A DNA stretch of 40,385 nucleotides from an uncultured Clostridia bacterium (GTDB lineage: Bacteria > Bacillota > Clostridia > TANB77 > CAG-508), in NCBI GenBank assembly GCA_947632525.1, contig CANRPQ010000001.1, positions 1 through 40,385 on the forward strand. The letters are read 5' to 3'. The notes beneath the pieces are model-generated. The model was not told where the DNA came from. It searched no databases and saw nothing but the letters and a program-made list of their open reading frames with translations. Both the position numbers and the translations under genes were made by a program. Below are positions 32,586-40,385 of this stretch, piece after piece (within the stretch, counting starts at the first letter, position 1; each line of letters begins with the position of its first letter).

Positions 32586-34226
32586 TTATTCTTCTATTAC
32601 ATTAATTGGAATATCTAAATCTTGTATTGGATTTTTTTCTTCTTTTGCCTTTTGTTTTAGAATTTCATCTTTGCTATCCAATAGTTTGATTCTCATTTCT
32701 TTACCACATTCTACTGAAACTAATCTGGTTAGTTCTTGCATGTTTTCTGGCCTTTCCATAATGCTTTTTACAAATGGTGTTAACCCAGTTTTAAATACAA
32801 TTCCTACAGTCATGTCATTAATTAATGTTGCTATAGTATTTATTAAATTTGTTGCTAATAGCATTTTTCTTTCTTCTTTTAGCTGATTTATAACTTTTGG
32901 CCAAAATTCTAATTCACTAATATTTAATTTGCTCAAGTCTACCGCTTCATGTTTTATATCTTTTTTGCTTGGTTGTACTTTTTCTTTTGTTTTAACCTCA
33001 AATGGGTCTGTATTTTCAAGTTTTTTATCATTTTTTGAATTTGTAGAATTAGATTGTGATACTTTTTTTTCTAATATTGTTATTCTATTTACTAAATTTT
33101 CTAGTTCTACATTACTTACTTCTACTGATTCTGAATTTTGCATATTTATAACTGGCTGACATAATTTAATCATTGCTACTTCGAATAATACTGCTTTTTG
33201 TGATGACCATTTCATTTCATTTTCTAGCTCAGATAATGTATATATTATTTGTAAAAGTCTTTCTTTTGATACCTTTTCCGCTATATTAGCAATTATTTTT
33301 AATTCTTCTTCATTATATATTTGTAGTTTTCCCGTAGTTTTCCAAACTAAAACATCCTTTGTGTACTTTATTAATTCCCATAGTAAATTAGTTAAGTCTT
33401 TTCCCTCTTGTATAACTTCTTCTACTGATTTAATTGTTTTTTCTATATCATTATCAGTAATTGATTGTACAATTTTTTCTATGAATGTTAGCTTTGGAAT
33501 TCCTACTAAATCTTTTACTAAATCTTCATCAATTTTTTCATTGCTTTCTTGTAAGCATCTTTCCAAAATGCTTAAAGCGTCTCTCATTGCTCCTTCTGCC
33601 AAAACAGAAATAATATTTATTGCTTCTTTTGTTATTTCAATTTTATCTTCATCACATACAAATTGTAACCTTTTACTAATATCTTCATTAGATATTTTTT
33701 TAAAGTCAAAACGTTGGCACCTTGAAAGGATTGTCGCTGGCAATTTTTGTGGTTCTGTTGTTGCTAAAATAAATTTTACATGTGCTGGTGGCTCTTCTAG
33801 TGTTTTTAATAAGGCATTAAATGCACCTGTTGATAGCATATGAACCTCGTCAATAATATATACTCTATATTTTGCTAAAGTTGGTAAAAAGTTTACTTCA
33901 TCGCGAATTGCCCTAATATCATCTACACTATTATTAGATGCTGCGTCCATTTCTACAATATCTGTTAAAGAACCTGATAAGGCAGCTTTACAAATTTCAC
34001 ATTCATTACATGGCTCCCCATTTTGTGCATTTAAACAGTTAACTGCTCTTGCTAATATTTTTGCTGTAGTAGTTTTTCCTGTTCCTCTAACTCCATTTAA
34101 TAAATATGCATGACCTACTCTTCCTGCTATTATTTGATTTTTAATGGTTTGAGTTATATGTTCTTGACCTACCATATCTTCAAATTTTAAAGGTCTAAAT
34201 TTTCTATATAAAGCTGTATATGACAT
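32586..34226 (-). CDS. dnaX: DNA polymerase III subunit gamma/tau
   Basis: The AAA+ clamp-loader ATPase, 546 residues. Walker A GVRGTGKT (45-52), a zinc site with Cys64, Cys73, Cys76 and Cys79, Walker B IIDEVHML and the sensor-1 LATTEPQKLPATILSRCQRF are all present. The C-terminal half (about 370-546) has a charged linker and a tau-specific region. I saw no obvious slippery A-run with a downstream hairpin for a programmed frameshift. It sits just downstream of the SRP RNA gene. Confidence 0.95.
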   Translation of the reverse strand: MSYTALYRKFRPLKFEDMVGQEHITQTIKNQIIAGRVGHAYLLNGVRGTGKTTTAKILARAVNCLNAQNGEPCNECEICKAALSGSLTDIVEMDAASNNSVDDIRAIRDEVNFLPTLAKYRVYIIDEVHMLSTGAFNALLKTLEEPPAHVKFILATTEPQKLPATILSRCQRFDFKKISNEDISKRLQFVCDEDKIEITKEAINIISVLAEGAMRDALSILERCLQESNEKIDEDLVKDLVGIPKLTFIEKIVQSITDNDIEKTIKSVEEVIQEGKDLTNLLWELIKYTKDVLVWKTTGKLQIYNEEELKIIANIAEKVSKERLLQIIYTLSELENEMKWSSQKAVLFEVAMIKLCQPVINMQNSESVEVSNVELENLVNRITILEKKVSQSNSTNSKNDKKLENTDPFEVKTKEKVQPSKKDIKHEAVDLSKLNISELEFWPKVINQLKEERKMLLATNLINTIATLINDMTVGIVFKTGLTPFVKSIMERPENMQELTRLVSVECGKEMRIKLLDSKDEILKQKAKEEKNPIQDLDIPINVIEE

Positions 34227-34254
34227 GTGTTTTTCACCTCTTTAATTCAAAATA

Positions 34255-34411
34255 AAAGGTATAAAGCGCTTTTTCTAGTCACTCTATGGAGAATAAATGT
34301 CACACAGAAGTATCTACTTATTGCTGCTTCCTTCCGGACCTGACAAGGTTCATAGGCTTCTATTGGCTTTATTCTCCATACAATGGCTAGAAGCTTAAGC
34401 TTCATACCTTT
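34255..34411 (-). ncRNA. ffs: Signal recognition particle RNA (4.5S-type)
   Basis: The minus strand holds the invariant domain IV, CAGGTCCGGAAGGAAGCAGC, within a long hairpin. Nested arms include GGAGAATAAA with TTTATTCTCC, and outer arms AAAGGTAT (34404-34411) with ATACCTTT (34255-34262). At roughly 157 bases it is longer than E. coli 4.5S RNA and shorter than the Bacillus form with an Alu domain. It has its own promoter (34414-34442) and precedes dnaX, a common Clostridia arrangement. The ends are set by the outer stem and could differ by a few bases. Confidence 0.93.
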
Positions 34412-34413
34412 GT

Positions 34414-34442
34414 ATTATATACTTTTTATGCTATTTTAGCAA
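34414..34442 (-). promoter_or_regulatory. Promoter of the SRP RNA gene
   Basis: Minus-strand TTGCTA (34437-34442) and TATAAT (34414-34419) with a 17-base spacer, ending a few bases before the RNA 5-prime end. Confidence 0.75.
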
Positions 34443-34456
34443 GTACAATTTCTAAG

Positions 34457-35203
34457 TTATTTCACTCTTTTAAATACAACATCAGTCATATCTGTTTTTT
34501 CTAAATAGCTTTTTTCCTCTTCATCTAAATTATCTGTAGGTAAGTTTAATGAAATTTCGGCTTGATATTTCGCTTCAGTAGTTTCTATCATAAAATCAAA
34601 TGAAACACTAAAACTGATTTCTGCATTAGTTGTTTCTATTTTTTTTAATAATGTACTATTATGAACCATTTCTGTATCTTTTTTTGATTTATAATTTCCA
34701 ATTGAAGTGTTACTAAAACAAATTTTAGCACTTCCGCCTTTACTTCCTATTTCTAGGTTTGTAGAACTACTTTGGCTTGCACCTTTATATTCCAATTTCT
34801 CTTGAACTAAAAACTGATCATCATATACATATGCTCTTCCTGCCTTACTATTTGGCATATATGCTTTTACAGTTCCTTTTTGTGGAGCTTTAGTTATATT
34901 AATATTACTTATTTTTACACTTTTAATTAATTCATCCGATGTGTTTTTTGGATTTTTGTCAATATAAAAAAGAACATCATTGTTTTGATAAATATCCATA
35001 TCCCATTCTTTTTTATTACTATCTCCTTTTTCCATTCCTTCCACTGTTCCGACTACTATTATTTTTGATAGGTTATATGGCATATTTGTTTCGCCTTCTA
35101 CTTCATACTTTATCATCATTATTATTACAAAAATAAATAATAATGCAAGTAATGTTAATGATAGTATTAATTTAATTGTTTGTTTTCTTTTTTCTGTTAT
35201 CAT
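34457..35203 (-). CDS. Membrane-anchored protein of unknown function, 248 aa
   Basis: Not recognised. A basic N-terminus (MITEKRKQTIK) and one membrane helix (about 11-31) are followed by an extracytoplasmic, beta-rich domain of about 210 residues, with repeated strand-like segments (LSKIIVVGTVEGMEKGD, AKICFSNTSIGNYKS, AEISFSVSFDFMIETTEAKYQAEISLNLP). No cysteine pair, sortase or lipoprotein motif. The ATG lacks a close ribosome binding site: AAAGGA (35238-35243) is about 35 bases away with a perfect hairpin (35214-35234) in between, which could bring it near if folded. It lies between tRNA-Ser and the SRP RNA. Confidence 0.7.
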   Translation of the reverse strand: MITEKRKQTIKLILSLTLLALLFIFVIIMMIKYEVEGETNMPYNLSKIIVVGTVEGMEKGDSNKKEWDMDIYQNNDVLFYIDKNPKNTSDELIKSVKISNINITKAPQKGTVKAYMPNSKAGRAYVYDDQFLVQEKLEYKGASQSSSTNLEIGSKGGSAKICFSNTSIGNYKSKKDTEMVHNSTLLKKIETTNAEISFSVSFDFMIETTEAKYQAEISLNLPTDNLDEEEKSYLEKTDMTDVVFKRVK

Positions 35204-35213
35204 TTTCTTATGT

Positions 35214-35234
35214 AATCTAAAAATTTTTTAGATT
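35214..35234 (-). other. Palindromic hairpin between a ribosome binding site and its start codon
   Basis: AATCTAAAA pairs perfectly with TTTTAGATT around a 3-base loop. It lies after tRNA-Ser and before the ATG at 35203. It could end the tRNA transcript, although the exit side lacks a T-run, or it could shape translation of the next gene. Confidence 0.45.
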
Positions 35235-35255
35235 AATTCCTTTCTATGTTTTTAT

Positions 35256-35350
35256 TGGCGGAGCAGGTGGGATTCGAACCCACGTGGCGTTTTTGAAAAC
35301 ACCCAATTGATTTCGAATCAACCTCGTTATGACCTCTTCGATACTGCTCC
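35256..35350 (-). tRNA. tRNA-Ser (anticodon CGA)
   Basis: The acceptor arms GGAGCAG and CTGCTCC pair over seven bases, with discriminator G and an encoded CCA (35256-35258). The anticodon stem GTTGA/TCAAT closes the loop TTCGAAA, anticodon CGA, reading UCG. A long variable arm (GGGTGTTTTCAAAAACGCC) and the GGTTCGAATCC T-loop confirm a class II serine tRNA. Confidence 0.95.
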
Positions 35351-35406
35351 TTATGATTGTATTAAATTTATATTTTTTATTTGCTTTATTCTTAATTTTG
35401 TGCTTT

Positions 35407-35874
35407 TTATTTTTCTTTTTTACTATTTCGTAATTCTTTGAAAAATTGCTTTAATATGCTTTCACATTCATTTTGTAAAATTCCAGTTTCTACTTCTACT
35501 TTATGATTAAAAGTATAGTCTTCTAAAAGATTTAGTACTGAGCCACAGCTGCCCGTTTTTTCATCCATTGTGCCAATATATACTTTTCCCATTCTTGATT
35601 GAATAAGTGCTCCTGCACACATGCTACAAGGCTCCAATGTGACATACATATCACAATCCGTTAATCTCCATGAATTTAATTTTTTGCTTGCTTTTTGTAT
35701 AGCTAATATTTCTGCATGTTTCGTAGAGTCATGCTTGTACTCTTTTTCATTATATGCCCTTGCAATTATTTTATGATCTTTTACAATTACTGCACCTACA
35801 GGAATTTCTTCTTTTTCATATGCTTTTTTTGCCTGTATTAGGGCTTCCTTCATAAATTTTTCTTGTTCAGTCAT
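35407..35874 (-). CDS. tadA: tRNA-specific adenosine deaminase TadA
   Basis: Converts A34 of tRNA-Arg(ACG) to inosine. A 155-residue zinc-dependent deaminase with HAE (53-55, zinc ligand and catalytic Glu) and PCSMC (82-86, two zinc cysteines), plus the EEIPVGAVIVKD N-terminal motif. Full length. It lies between two tRNA genes, and the window's tRNA-Arg is CCT, not its substrate. Confidence 0.94.
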   Translation of the reverse strand: MTEQEKFMKEALIQAKKAYEKEEIPVGAVIVKDHKIIARAYNEKEYKHDSTKHAEILAIQKASKKLNSWRLTDCDMYVTLEPCSMCAGALIQSRMGKVYIGTMDEKTGSCGSVLNLLEDYTFNHKVEVETGILQNECESILKQFFKELRNSKKEK

Positions 35875-35941
35875 AATACTCCTATTTTTACTTATATTTT
35901 ACTCTTTAAATAATTGAATAAATTTTTCTTAAATAATAAAG

Positions 35942-36018
35942 TGGTGTGCCTAGCGGGAATTGAACCTGCGACCTCTCGCTTAGGAGGCGAGCGCTCTATC
36001 CAACTGAGCTATAGACAC
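35942..36018 (-). tRNA. tRNA-Arg (anticodon CCT)
   Basis: A 77-base gene with an encoded CCA (35942-35944). Acceptor GTGTCTA pairs with TAGGCAC (one G-T), D-arm AGCTCAGTTGGATAGAGC, anticodon stem CTCGC/GCGAG with loop CTCCTAA, anticodon CCT reading AGG, and T-loop GGTTCAATTCC. All arms fold. Confidence 0.96.
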
Positions 36019-36049
36019 ATATATTTGTTGTATTATAAATGCAATATTA

Positions 36050-36078
36050 ATTATACGATATTTTTTTATTTAACGCAA
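36050..36078 (-). promoter_or_regulatory. Promoter of tRNA-Arg
   Basis: Minus-strand TTGCGT (36073-36078) and TATAAT (36050-36055) with a 17-base spacer, about 30 bases before the tRNA. A second TATAAT nearer the tRNA (36030-36035) has no matching -35. Confidence 0.65.
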
Positions 36079-36129
36079 GTTAATATCCATAGTTTTGCTA
36101 ATATTGATTTTTAAATTTAAGGATGTATT

Positions 36130-36158
36130 TTAACTGCTATTGACTGATATGTTATAAT
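36130..36158 (+). promoter_or_regulatory. Promoter of the ttcA-like gene
   Basis: TTAACT (36130-36135) and TATAAT (36153-36158) with a 17-base spacer and an extended -10 (TGTTATAAT). It diverges from the tRNA-Arg promoter. Confidence 0.6.
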
Positions 36159-36207
36159 AATTTTGTAATTATTTATTAAAATGTGCTGTTATAGAGGGGT
36201 ATTAATT

Positions 36208-36924
36208 ATGCAACGAATTTTAAGTTATTTAAGAAAAACTATTGAAACATATAATATGATTCAAGATGGTGATAAAATTGCAGTAGGTCTTTCTGGTGGG
36301 AAGGATTCTTTTACTTTGCTTATGAGTTTAAAAGCTTTGCAAAGATTTTATCCTGCTCATTTTGAGCTATTAGCAATTAGTGTAGACCCTGGTTTTGAAT
36401 TTTTTAATAAAGATTTTTTAAATAAAAGGTGTGAAGAAATTGGAGTTCCAATTGTAATAGAAGAATCTCATATAAAAGAAATTGTTTTTGATATTAGAAA
36501 AGAAAAAAATCCTTGTTCTTTATGTGCTAATTTACGTAGGGGTATTTTAAATTCTGTAGCAATTAGAGAAGGTTGTAATAAAATAGCTTTAGGTCATAAT
36601 CAAGATGATGCTTTAGAAACTTTTTTAATGAATTTTTTATATGCTGGTAATTTATCTACTTTTGCTCCTGTTAGTTATATGGATCGTTCTAAAATCACCT
36701 TGATTAGACCTTTAATTGATACTCCTGAAAAGGAAATTAAAAAATTTGTAAAACGTGCAAATATTGAAGCTATGCCTAAAGTATGCCCTATGGACGGTAT
36801 TTCTAAAAGAGAAGATATGAAAAACATGATTGTAGGTTGGGAAAAACAAATTCCTACAATACGTAGTAATATGATTGGAGCTATTAAAAGAGCTCAAATT
36901 AATGGTTGGAAGGAGTTTAAATAA
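36208..36924 (+). CDS. TtcA-family tRNA thiolation enzyme
   Basis: A PP-loop ATP pyrophosphatase, 238 residues, similar to TtcA, which thiolates cytidine 32 of some tRNAs with an iron-sulfur cluster. SGGKDS (29-34) is the ATP loop; CSLC (103-106) and a later Cys in VCPMDG fit the three-cysteine cluster site; GHNQDDALETFLMN follows. The start is the ATG at 36208, after GAGGGGT; the ATG at 36181 has no site. The exact tRNA target in Clostridia is uncertain, so no symbol is given. Confidence 0.88.
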   Translation: MQRILSYLRKTIETYNMIQDGDKIAVGLSGGKDSFTLLMSLKALQRFYPAHFELLAISVDPGFEFFNKDFLNKRCEEIGVPIVIEESHIKEIVFDIRKEKNPCSLCANLRRGILNSVAIREGCNKIALGHNQDDALETFLMNFLYAGNLSTFAPVSYMDRSKITLIRPLIDTPEKEIKKFVKRANIEAMPKVCPMDGISKREDMKNMIVGWEKQIPTIRSNMIGAIKRAQINGWKEFK

Positions 36925-36939
36925 GTTTCAAAGTATTAA

Positions 36940-36969
36940 AAAAAGTTGTCAGTTATTTGACAACTTTTT
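36940..36969. terminator. Bidirectional terminator between the ttcA-like gene and phosphoglucomutase
   Basis: A perfect 12-base stem (36940-36951 with 36958-36969) and 6-base loop, A- and T-runs on both sides, placed between two convergent genes. Confidence 0.85.
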
Positions 36970-36977
36970 ATTTAATA

Positions 36978-38708
36978 TTATTTTATAATTTCTTTCATTG
37001 CGTTTTCTAATTTATCTAGTCTTTGTTCTGCATCTCCTAAGCTTTTTCCCTTGACGCCCATGTAGAATTTAATTTTTGGCTCTGTTCCAGAAGGACGTAC
37101 ACAGCACCAGCTATCATTTGTTAAGTCAAAGTATAATACATTTGATTTTGGCAAGTTTGTATTCGTCTCTTTTTCTGTTTCATTATCATGAATTATTTGT
37201 TTTTGATAGTCTCCGAAAGACAATACTTTTTCCCCTGCTATTTCTTTTGGTGGGTTGTTTCTCATTTTTTCCATCATTTGTTTTATTTGTTCTGCACCTT
37301 CAGAACCTTTTAATGTTATAGAAAACTGTTTTTCTTCATAATATCCATATTTTTCATAAATAGCAAGCATTGCATCCCATAATGTCATTCCCTTTTGCTT
37401 ATAATAACATGCCGCTTCACACAAAGTCATAACTGCTACTATTCCGTCTTTATCTCTTGCATGCGTTCCAATAATGCATCCATAACTTTCTTCATATGAA
37501 TATAAACAAGTATATTCATTATTATTTTCTTCAAATTGTCGAATAATTTTTGCAATATTTTTAAATCCTGTTAAAGTAGAAAATAACTTTACATTATATG
37601 ATTTAGCAATTGCATCAGTTAAATTAGAAGATACTATTGTTTTAATTATAGCACCGTTTTTAGGTAATGTTCCATTTAACTGCTTTTGAGATAATATATA
37701 TTCTGCAATTAGGTTTCCTGTCATGTTTCCGTTAAATCTAATATACTCACCGGTTTCTTTATTTTTAGCATACACTCCTAATCTATCAGCATCAGGGTCA
37801 TTTGCTAAAACAATATCCGCATCTTTTTCTTTAGCTAATTTTAATGCTAATTCAAATGCTTTTGGATCTTCTGGGTTTGGATATTCAACAGTTGGAAATT
37901 CTCCGTTTGGCTTTTCTTGTTCTGGAACTACATATACATTTTCAAATCCCAATTCCTTTAAAATAGTTTGTACAGGAATATTACCTGTTCCATGAAGTGG
38001 TGTATATACTATTTTTATATCTTTTTGCGTTTCATCAATTGCTTTTTGATTTACTACTAATTTTTTTAGTTCTTCTATATATCTTTTATCAATATTTTCT
38101 CCAATAGTATTATATAATCCTTTACTTTCTGCTAATGATTTATCCATTGTTTTTATTGTAGCAAAATCAGTTATTGCATTAACTTCTTCTATTATTTCTT
38201 TATCAGTTGGTTCTACAATTTGGGCTCCGTCTTCCCAATATACTTTATACCCGTTATATTCAGGTGGGTTATGGCTTGCTGTTACTACTATTCCCGCAAT
38301 ACATCCCAGTTCTCTTACTGCAAAAGATAATTCAGGTGTTGGCCTTAAAGAGTCAAAGCGATAGGTTTTTATTCCATTTGCATTTAAGCAAAGTGCTGCT
38401 TGTTCACTGAATTCTGGTGACATTCTTCTAGAATCATAAGCAATTGCAACTCCTCTATTTTGTCCACCTTTTTTGATAATATAATTTGCTAATCCTTGTG
38501 TTGCTTTTGTTACTGTGTATGTGTTCATTCGATTAGTTCCCATTCCTATAATTCCTCTTAATCCTGCTGTACCAAATTCTAGGTCTTTATAAAATCTATC
38601 TTCTATTTCTTTTGTATTATTTTCTATTTTTCTTAACTCTTCCTTATCTTCTTCCTTTATAACTGGACTTTCAATCCATTGTAAATATTTTTCAATATAT
38701 GGTTCCAT
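36978..38708 (-). CDS. pgcA: Alpha-phosphoglucomutase
   Basis: Interconverts glucose-6-phosphate and glucose-1-phosphate (PgcA/phosphohexomutase family, 576 residues). The phosphoserine loop TASHNP (143-148, Ser145), the metal loop DPDADR, the sugar-recognition GSEG..E region (here YSYEESYG) and the phosphate-binding RPSGTEPK near the C-terminus are all intact. It lies 22 bases after a UDP-sugar pyrophosphorylase gene, so its product can be turned into UDP-sugar for glycolipid synthesis. Phosphomannomutase activity cannot be excluded. Confidence 0.92.
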   Translation of the reverse strand: MEPYIEKYLQWIESPVIKEEDKEELRKIENNTKEIEDRFYKDLEFGTAGLRGIIGMGTNRMNTYTVTKATQGLANYIIKKGGQNRGVAIAYDSRRMSPEFSEQAALCLNANGIKTYRFDSLRPTPELSFAVRELGCIAGIVVTASHNPPEYNGYKVYWEDGAQIVEPTDKEIIEEVNAITDFATIKTMDKSLAESKGLYNTIGENIDKRYIEELKKLVVNQKAIDETQKDIKIVYTPLHGTGNIPVQTILKELGFENVYVVPEQEKPNGEFPTVEYPNPEDPKAFELALKLAKEKDADIVLANDPDADRLGVYAKNKETGEYIRFNGNMTGNLIAEYILSQKQLNGTLPKNGAIIKTIVSSNLTDAIAKSYNVKLFSTLTGFKNIAKIIRQFEENNNEYTCLYSYEESYGCIIGTHARDKDGIVAVMTLCEAACYYKQKGMTLWDAMLAIYEKYGYYEEKQFSITLKGSEGAEQIKQMMEKMRNNPPKEIAGEKVLSFGDYQKQIIHDNETEKETNTNLPKSNVLYFDLTNDSWCCVRPSGTEPKIKFYMGVKGKSLGDAEQRLDKLENAMKEIIK

Positions 38709-38730
38709 TTAATCTTTCCCCCCTTACTTA

Positions 38731-39975
38731 TTAATTAATATGATGATATGCTTTATATAATGCTCTTGCTGTTTCAGGGCTATCTACTCCTTCTGCATTT
38801 TTTACAGGAGCAAATTCTTCTTCACGTTTTACCCTTAAAATGGTCATTTTATCTACTGTTGAAAATGCATCAAATATAAATGCCTCAAATTTAAATGCAT
38901 TTGGCTCTGTTGGAACTATAACTTTTCCTTCTGGTCCCAAATAATTAGCTTTTTTAAATGCAACATGATATGGTAGCTTATTTTGACTAATCTTTTCCAA
39001 TGCTGCTATATTAAATTCATTGCATAAAATATGTGATTCACCATAAATAAGTTCTCCCTTTTCATCTGTCATTTCTGCTAATTCTTTTGAAATTTCAGTA
39101 TATTCAATAACATTTGGCCTTCCGTCTTTAATGCAGAATACTCCTACTTTTTCTTCAGGGTTTGCTTTTACTAGGCTTTTACCGGCCATAAGGCTATTTT
39201 GGCTAATTGCTAATCCTGTAAGCACTGGATCCACCATTTTAGCTAAAACATTATCTACTCCACCAATGTAAACCCATTCAATTCCTTTCTCTTTCATATC
39301 ATAAAGTACACCATTTTTTCTCATTGCTTCAAAAATACCACCATGACCGTCTGCTGCTTGTTTCATCATACCGTCTTCATCTAATAAAATTTTTCCATTA
39401 GTATCTATCATTGGTAATTTTCCTTGAATGAAAAAGCTAAATGCAGATTTTGGATATCCGAAGTATTCATTCTTTTCAAAAAATTCAATAGTGTCTTTGT
39501 TATTTGCATCACTTGTCATGATGTACCAAGGAATAATGGCATCGTATTTTTGGCTCGCTTCTTTTATTGTATCACATAGAATTTCAAATATTGATTTATG
39601 AGATTCTAGCCCTAGGTCATATGTTCCCTTTGGACCATTATGTCCCAATCTAGTACCCTGTCCACCTGCCATAGTAACCACTGCTAGTTTTCCTTTTTTT
39701 ATTACTTCTTCACCTATAGAAGTATATTTTTCCAACTCTTCTTTAGACAACTCTTCTTTTGTTGTGTGATCTATTGGCTCTACTTTTGCATTGTCAAATT
39801 GTGGTTTTATTTTTGTACTTTCATATAATTCTTGCATTTGTTTAAAATCGGTTGTTAAAATAGTGTTTAATAATTCATTCTTTTTTTCATCTGTTAGTTT
39901 ATCATAGAATTTTAATAAATGTTCTTGTCCATATTTTTCAAGCATTTGCTTTGCAGCTAATAATTTTTCTTCCAT
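38731..39975 (-). CDS. UDPGP-family nucleotidyltransferase (UTP-sugar-1-phosphate uridylyltransferase)
   Basis: A 414-residue eukaryote-type UDP-sugar or UDP-N-acetylhexosamine pyrophosphorylase, distinct from the short GalU/GlmU type. The nucleotide loop AGGQGTRLG (103-111), then GPKGTYDLG and a GGVDNVLAKMVDP metal site are present. Pairing with phosphoglucomutase suggests glucose-1-phosphate, while the family also includes GlcNAc-1-phosphate enzymes; the substrate is open. AAGGAAGG precedes the ATG. Confidence 0.88.
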   Translation of the reverse strand: MEEKLLAAKQMLEKYGQEHLLKFYDKLTDEKKNELLNTILTTDFKQMQELYESTKIKPQFDNAKVEPIDHTTKEELSKEELEKYTSIGEEVIKKGKLAVVTMAGGQGTRLGHNGPKGTYDLGLESHKSIFEILCDTIKEASQKYDAIIPWYIMTSDANNKDTIEFFEKNEYFGYPKSAFSFFIQGKLPMIDTNGKILLDEDGMMKQAADGHGGIFEAMRKNGVLYDMKEKGIEWVYIGGVDNVLAKMVDPVLTGLAISQNSLMAGKSLVKANPEEKVGVFCIKDGRPNVIEYTEISKELAEMTDEKGELIYGESHILCNEFNIAALEKISQNKLPYHVAFKKANYLGPEGKVIVPTEPNAFKFEAFIFDAFSTVDKMTILRVKREEEFAPVKNAEGVDSPETARALYKAYHHIN

Positions 39976-40025
39976 AATTTTACCTTCCTTTTTATTTTTA
40001 TAAAATATTATTTTATATTTATAAT

Positions 40026-40052
40026 ATTATACTATCTATATTTTTTCGTCAA
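40026..40052 (-). promoter_or_regulatory. Candidate promoter of the UDPGP-pgcA operon
   Basis: Minus-strand TTGACG (40047-40052) and TATAAT (40026-40031) with a short 15-base spacer; TAATAT at 17 bases is an alternative -10. Confidence 0.45.
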
Positions 40053-40088
40053 TTATGTTTTTAAAATGTTCTCTTGTTTTATAATGAA

Positions 40089-40126
40089 AATATGGCATGT
40101 GTTGTTTGTATTGCACATACCATATT
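40089..40126 (-). terminator. Probable terminator of the Rpn-family gene
   Basis: A 13-base stem with one mismatch (40089-40101 with 40114-40126), followed by TTTTCATT on the minus strand, about 65 bases beyond the stop of the partial gene at the window end. Confidence 0.5.
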
Positions 40127-40190
40127 GTAATTTAGTCTACGTGTATATAATTCATTTCTGAAATATTTTTTGATTTTTTTATTATAAAAG

Positions 40191-40385
40191 TTATTTTATT
40201 TTCTCCATTTCTTCCTTTGTTAATCCTGTTATTTTCATTACTTTTTCTATATCTATTCCTTCTTCTAGCATGTTTTTTGCAATTTCTAATTTTGCATTTC
40301 TTCTTGCCTCATACATTCTTTGCTCATTATCCATTCTTTCTATTTCTGCTTTCAATGCCATTCTTCTTAATGTTTCATCTCTGCT
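40191..40385 (-). CDS. C-terminal end of an Rpn-family (PD-(D/E)XK) nuclease/transposase-like protein, partial
   Basis: Only the last 64 residues are inside the window. They form charged helices ending ARRNAKLEIAKNMLEEGIDI and TGLTKEEMEKIK. This 'K-IAKNML--G-----I---TGLT-EEI' tail is typical of the recombination-promoting Rpn group (formerly PD-(D/E)XK transposase family), whose catalytic domain would lie beyond the window. Whether the gene is intact cannot be judged. Confidence 0.65.
   Translation of the reverse strand, partial: SRDETLRRMALKAEIERMDNEQRMYEARRNAKLEIAKNMLEEGIDIEKVMKITGLTKEEMEKIK

Noticed and set aside
33361..33843. Plus-strand frame of 160 codons opposite dnaX
   Set aside because: It lies wholly inside the conserved clamp-loader gene, with no ribosome binding site.
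35914..36114. Plus-strand open frame containing the phrase AGIEPATSRLGGERS
   Set aside because: It is the antisense of tRNA-Arg; this phrase is a well-known false protein arising from tRNA genes.

Overview
The window is very AT-rich and looks like the chromosome of a low-GC, spore-forming Gram-positive of the Clostridia (Bacillota). The evidence is a clostridial mreB-mreC-mreD-mrdA-minC order, DUF4321 and MecA proteins, strong AGGAGG-type ribosome binding sites, several TTG starts, and four sporulation or germination loci: a CotF-like coat pair, sleB-ypeB with a sigma-G-like promoter, and an alpha/beta-type SASP. No genus can be assigned from the sequence alone.

Layout. 1-1544: start of a secreted-protein gene on the minus strand, then a three-gene plus-strand cluster of clostridial proteins of unknown function. 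1548-8199: a minus-strand cell-shape operon, DUF4321-radC-mreB-mreC-mreD-mrdA-minC, driven by a good sigma-A promoter at 8171-8199 and interrupted between mreC and mreD by a 164-bp MITE-like inverted-repeat element. 8372-16108: mecA, an M23 peptidase, two small coat proteins, pcrA, a ZIP transporter, a membrane-anchored unknown and prfA. 16109-19304: a two-gene SbcD/SbcC-like (YhaO/YhaN-like) nuclease operon. 19305-20462: about 1.1 kb without a gene, including 307 consecutive bases with no G or C and a diverged duplicated element. 20463-23508: an isolated operon encoding two unknown proteins and a VirD4/TraG-type coupling ATPase, behind a perfect-consensus sigma-A promoter. The ATPase gene is frameshifted inside its Walker A motif. 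23569-27775: a J-domain protein, yqeK, ddl (also frameshifted) and murF. 27868-30181: SASP, ypeB, sleB. 30309-40385: diacylglycerol glucosyltransferase, dnaX-ybaB-recR preceded by the SRP RNA, tRNA-Ser(CGA), tadA, tRNA-Arg(CCT), ttcA-like, phosphoglucomutase, a UDP-sugar pyrophosphorylase, and the tail of an Rpn-family gene.

How the genes work together. Most loci serve envelope growth (MreBCD/PBP2, MurF, Ddl, PgcA and UDP-sugar synthesis feeding a glycolipid glucosyltransferase), spore formation and germination (coat proteins, SASP, SleB/YpeB), and genome upkeep or translation (PcrA, RecR, DnaX, YhaN/YhaO-like, PrfA, TadA, TtcA, SRP RNA).

The best candidates for something undescribed are the orphan coupling-protein operon (20463-23508) with no relaxase or other secretion gene in view, the repeat-bearing AT-only region beside it, the structured inverted-repeat element in the mre operon, and the three-gene unknown cluster at 437-1544. 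Both frameshifts are single-base insertions. The one in the essential gene ddl suggests that sequencing or assembly error is a live explanation for both.
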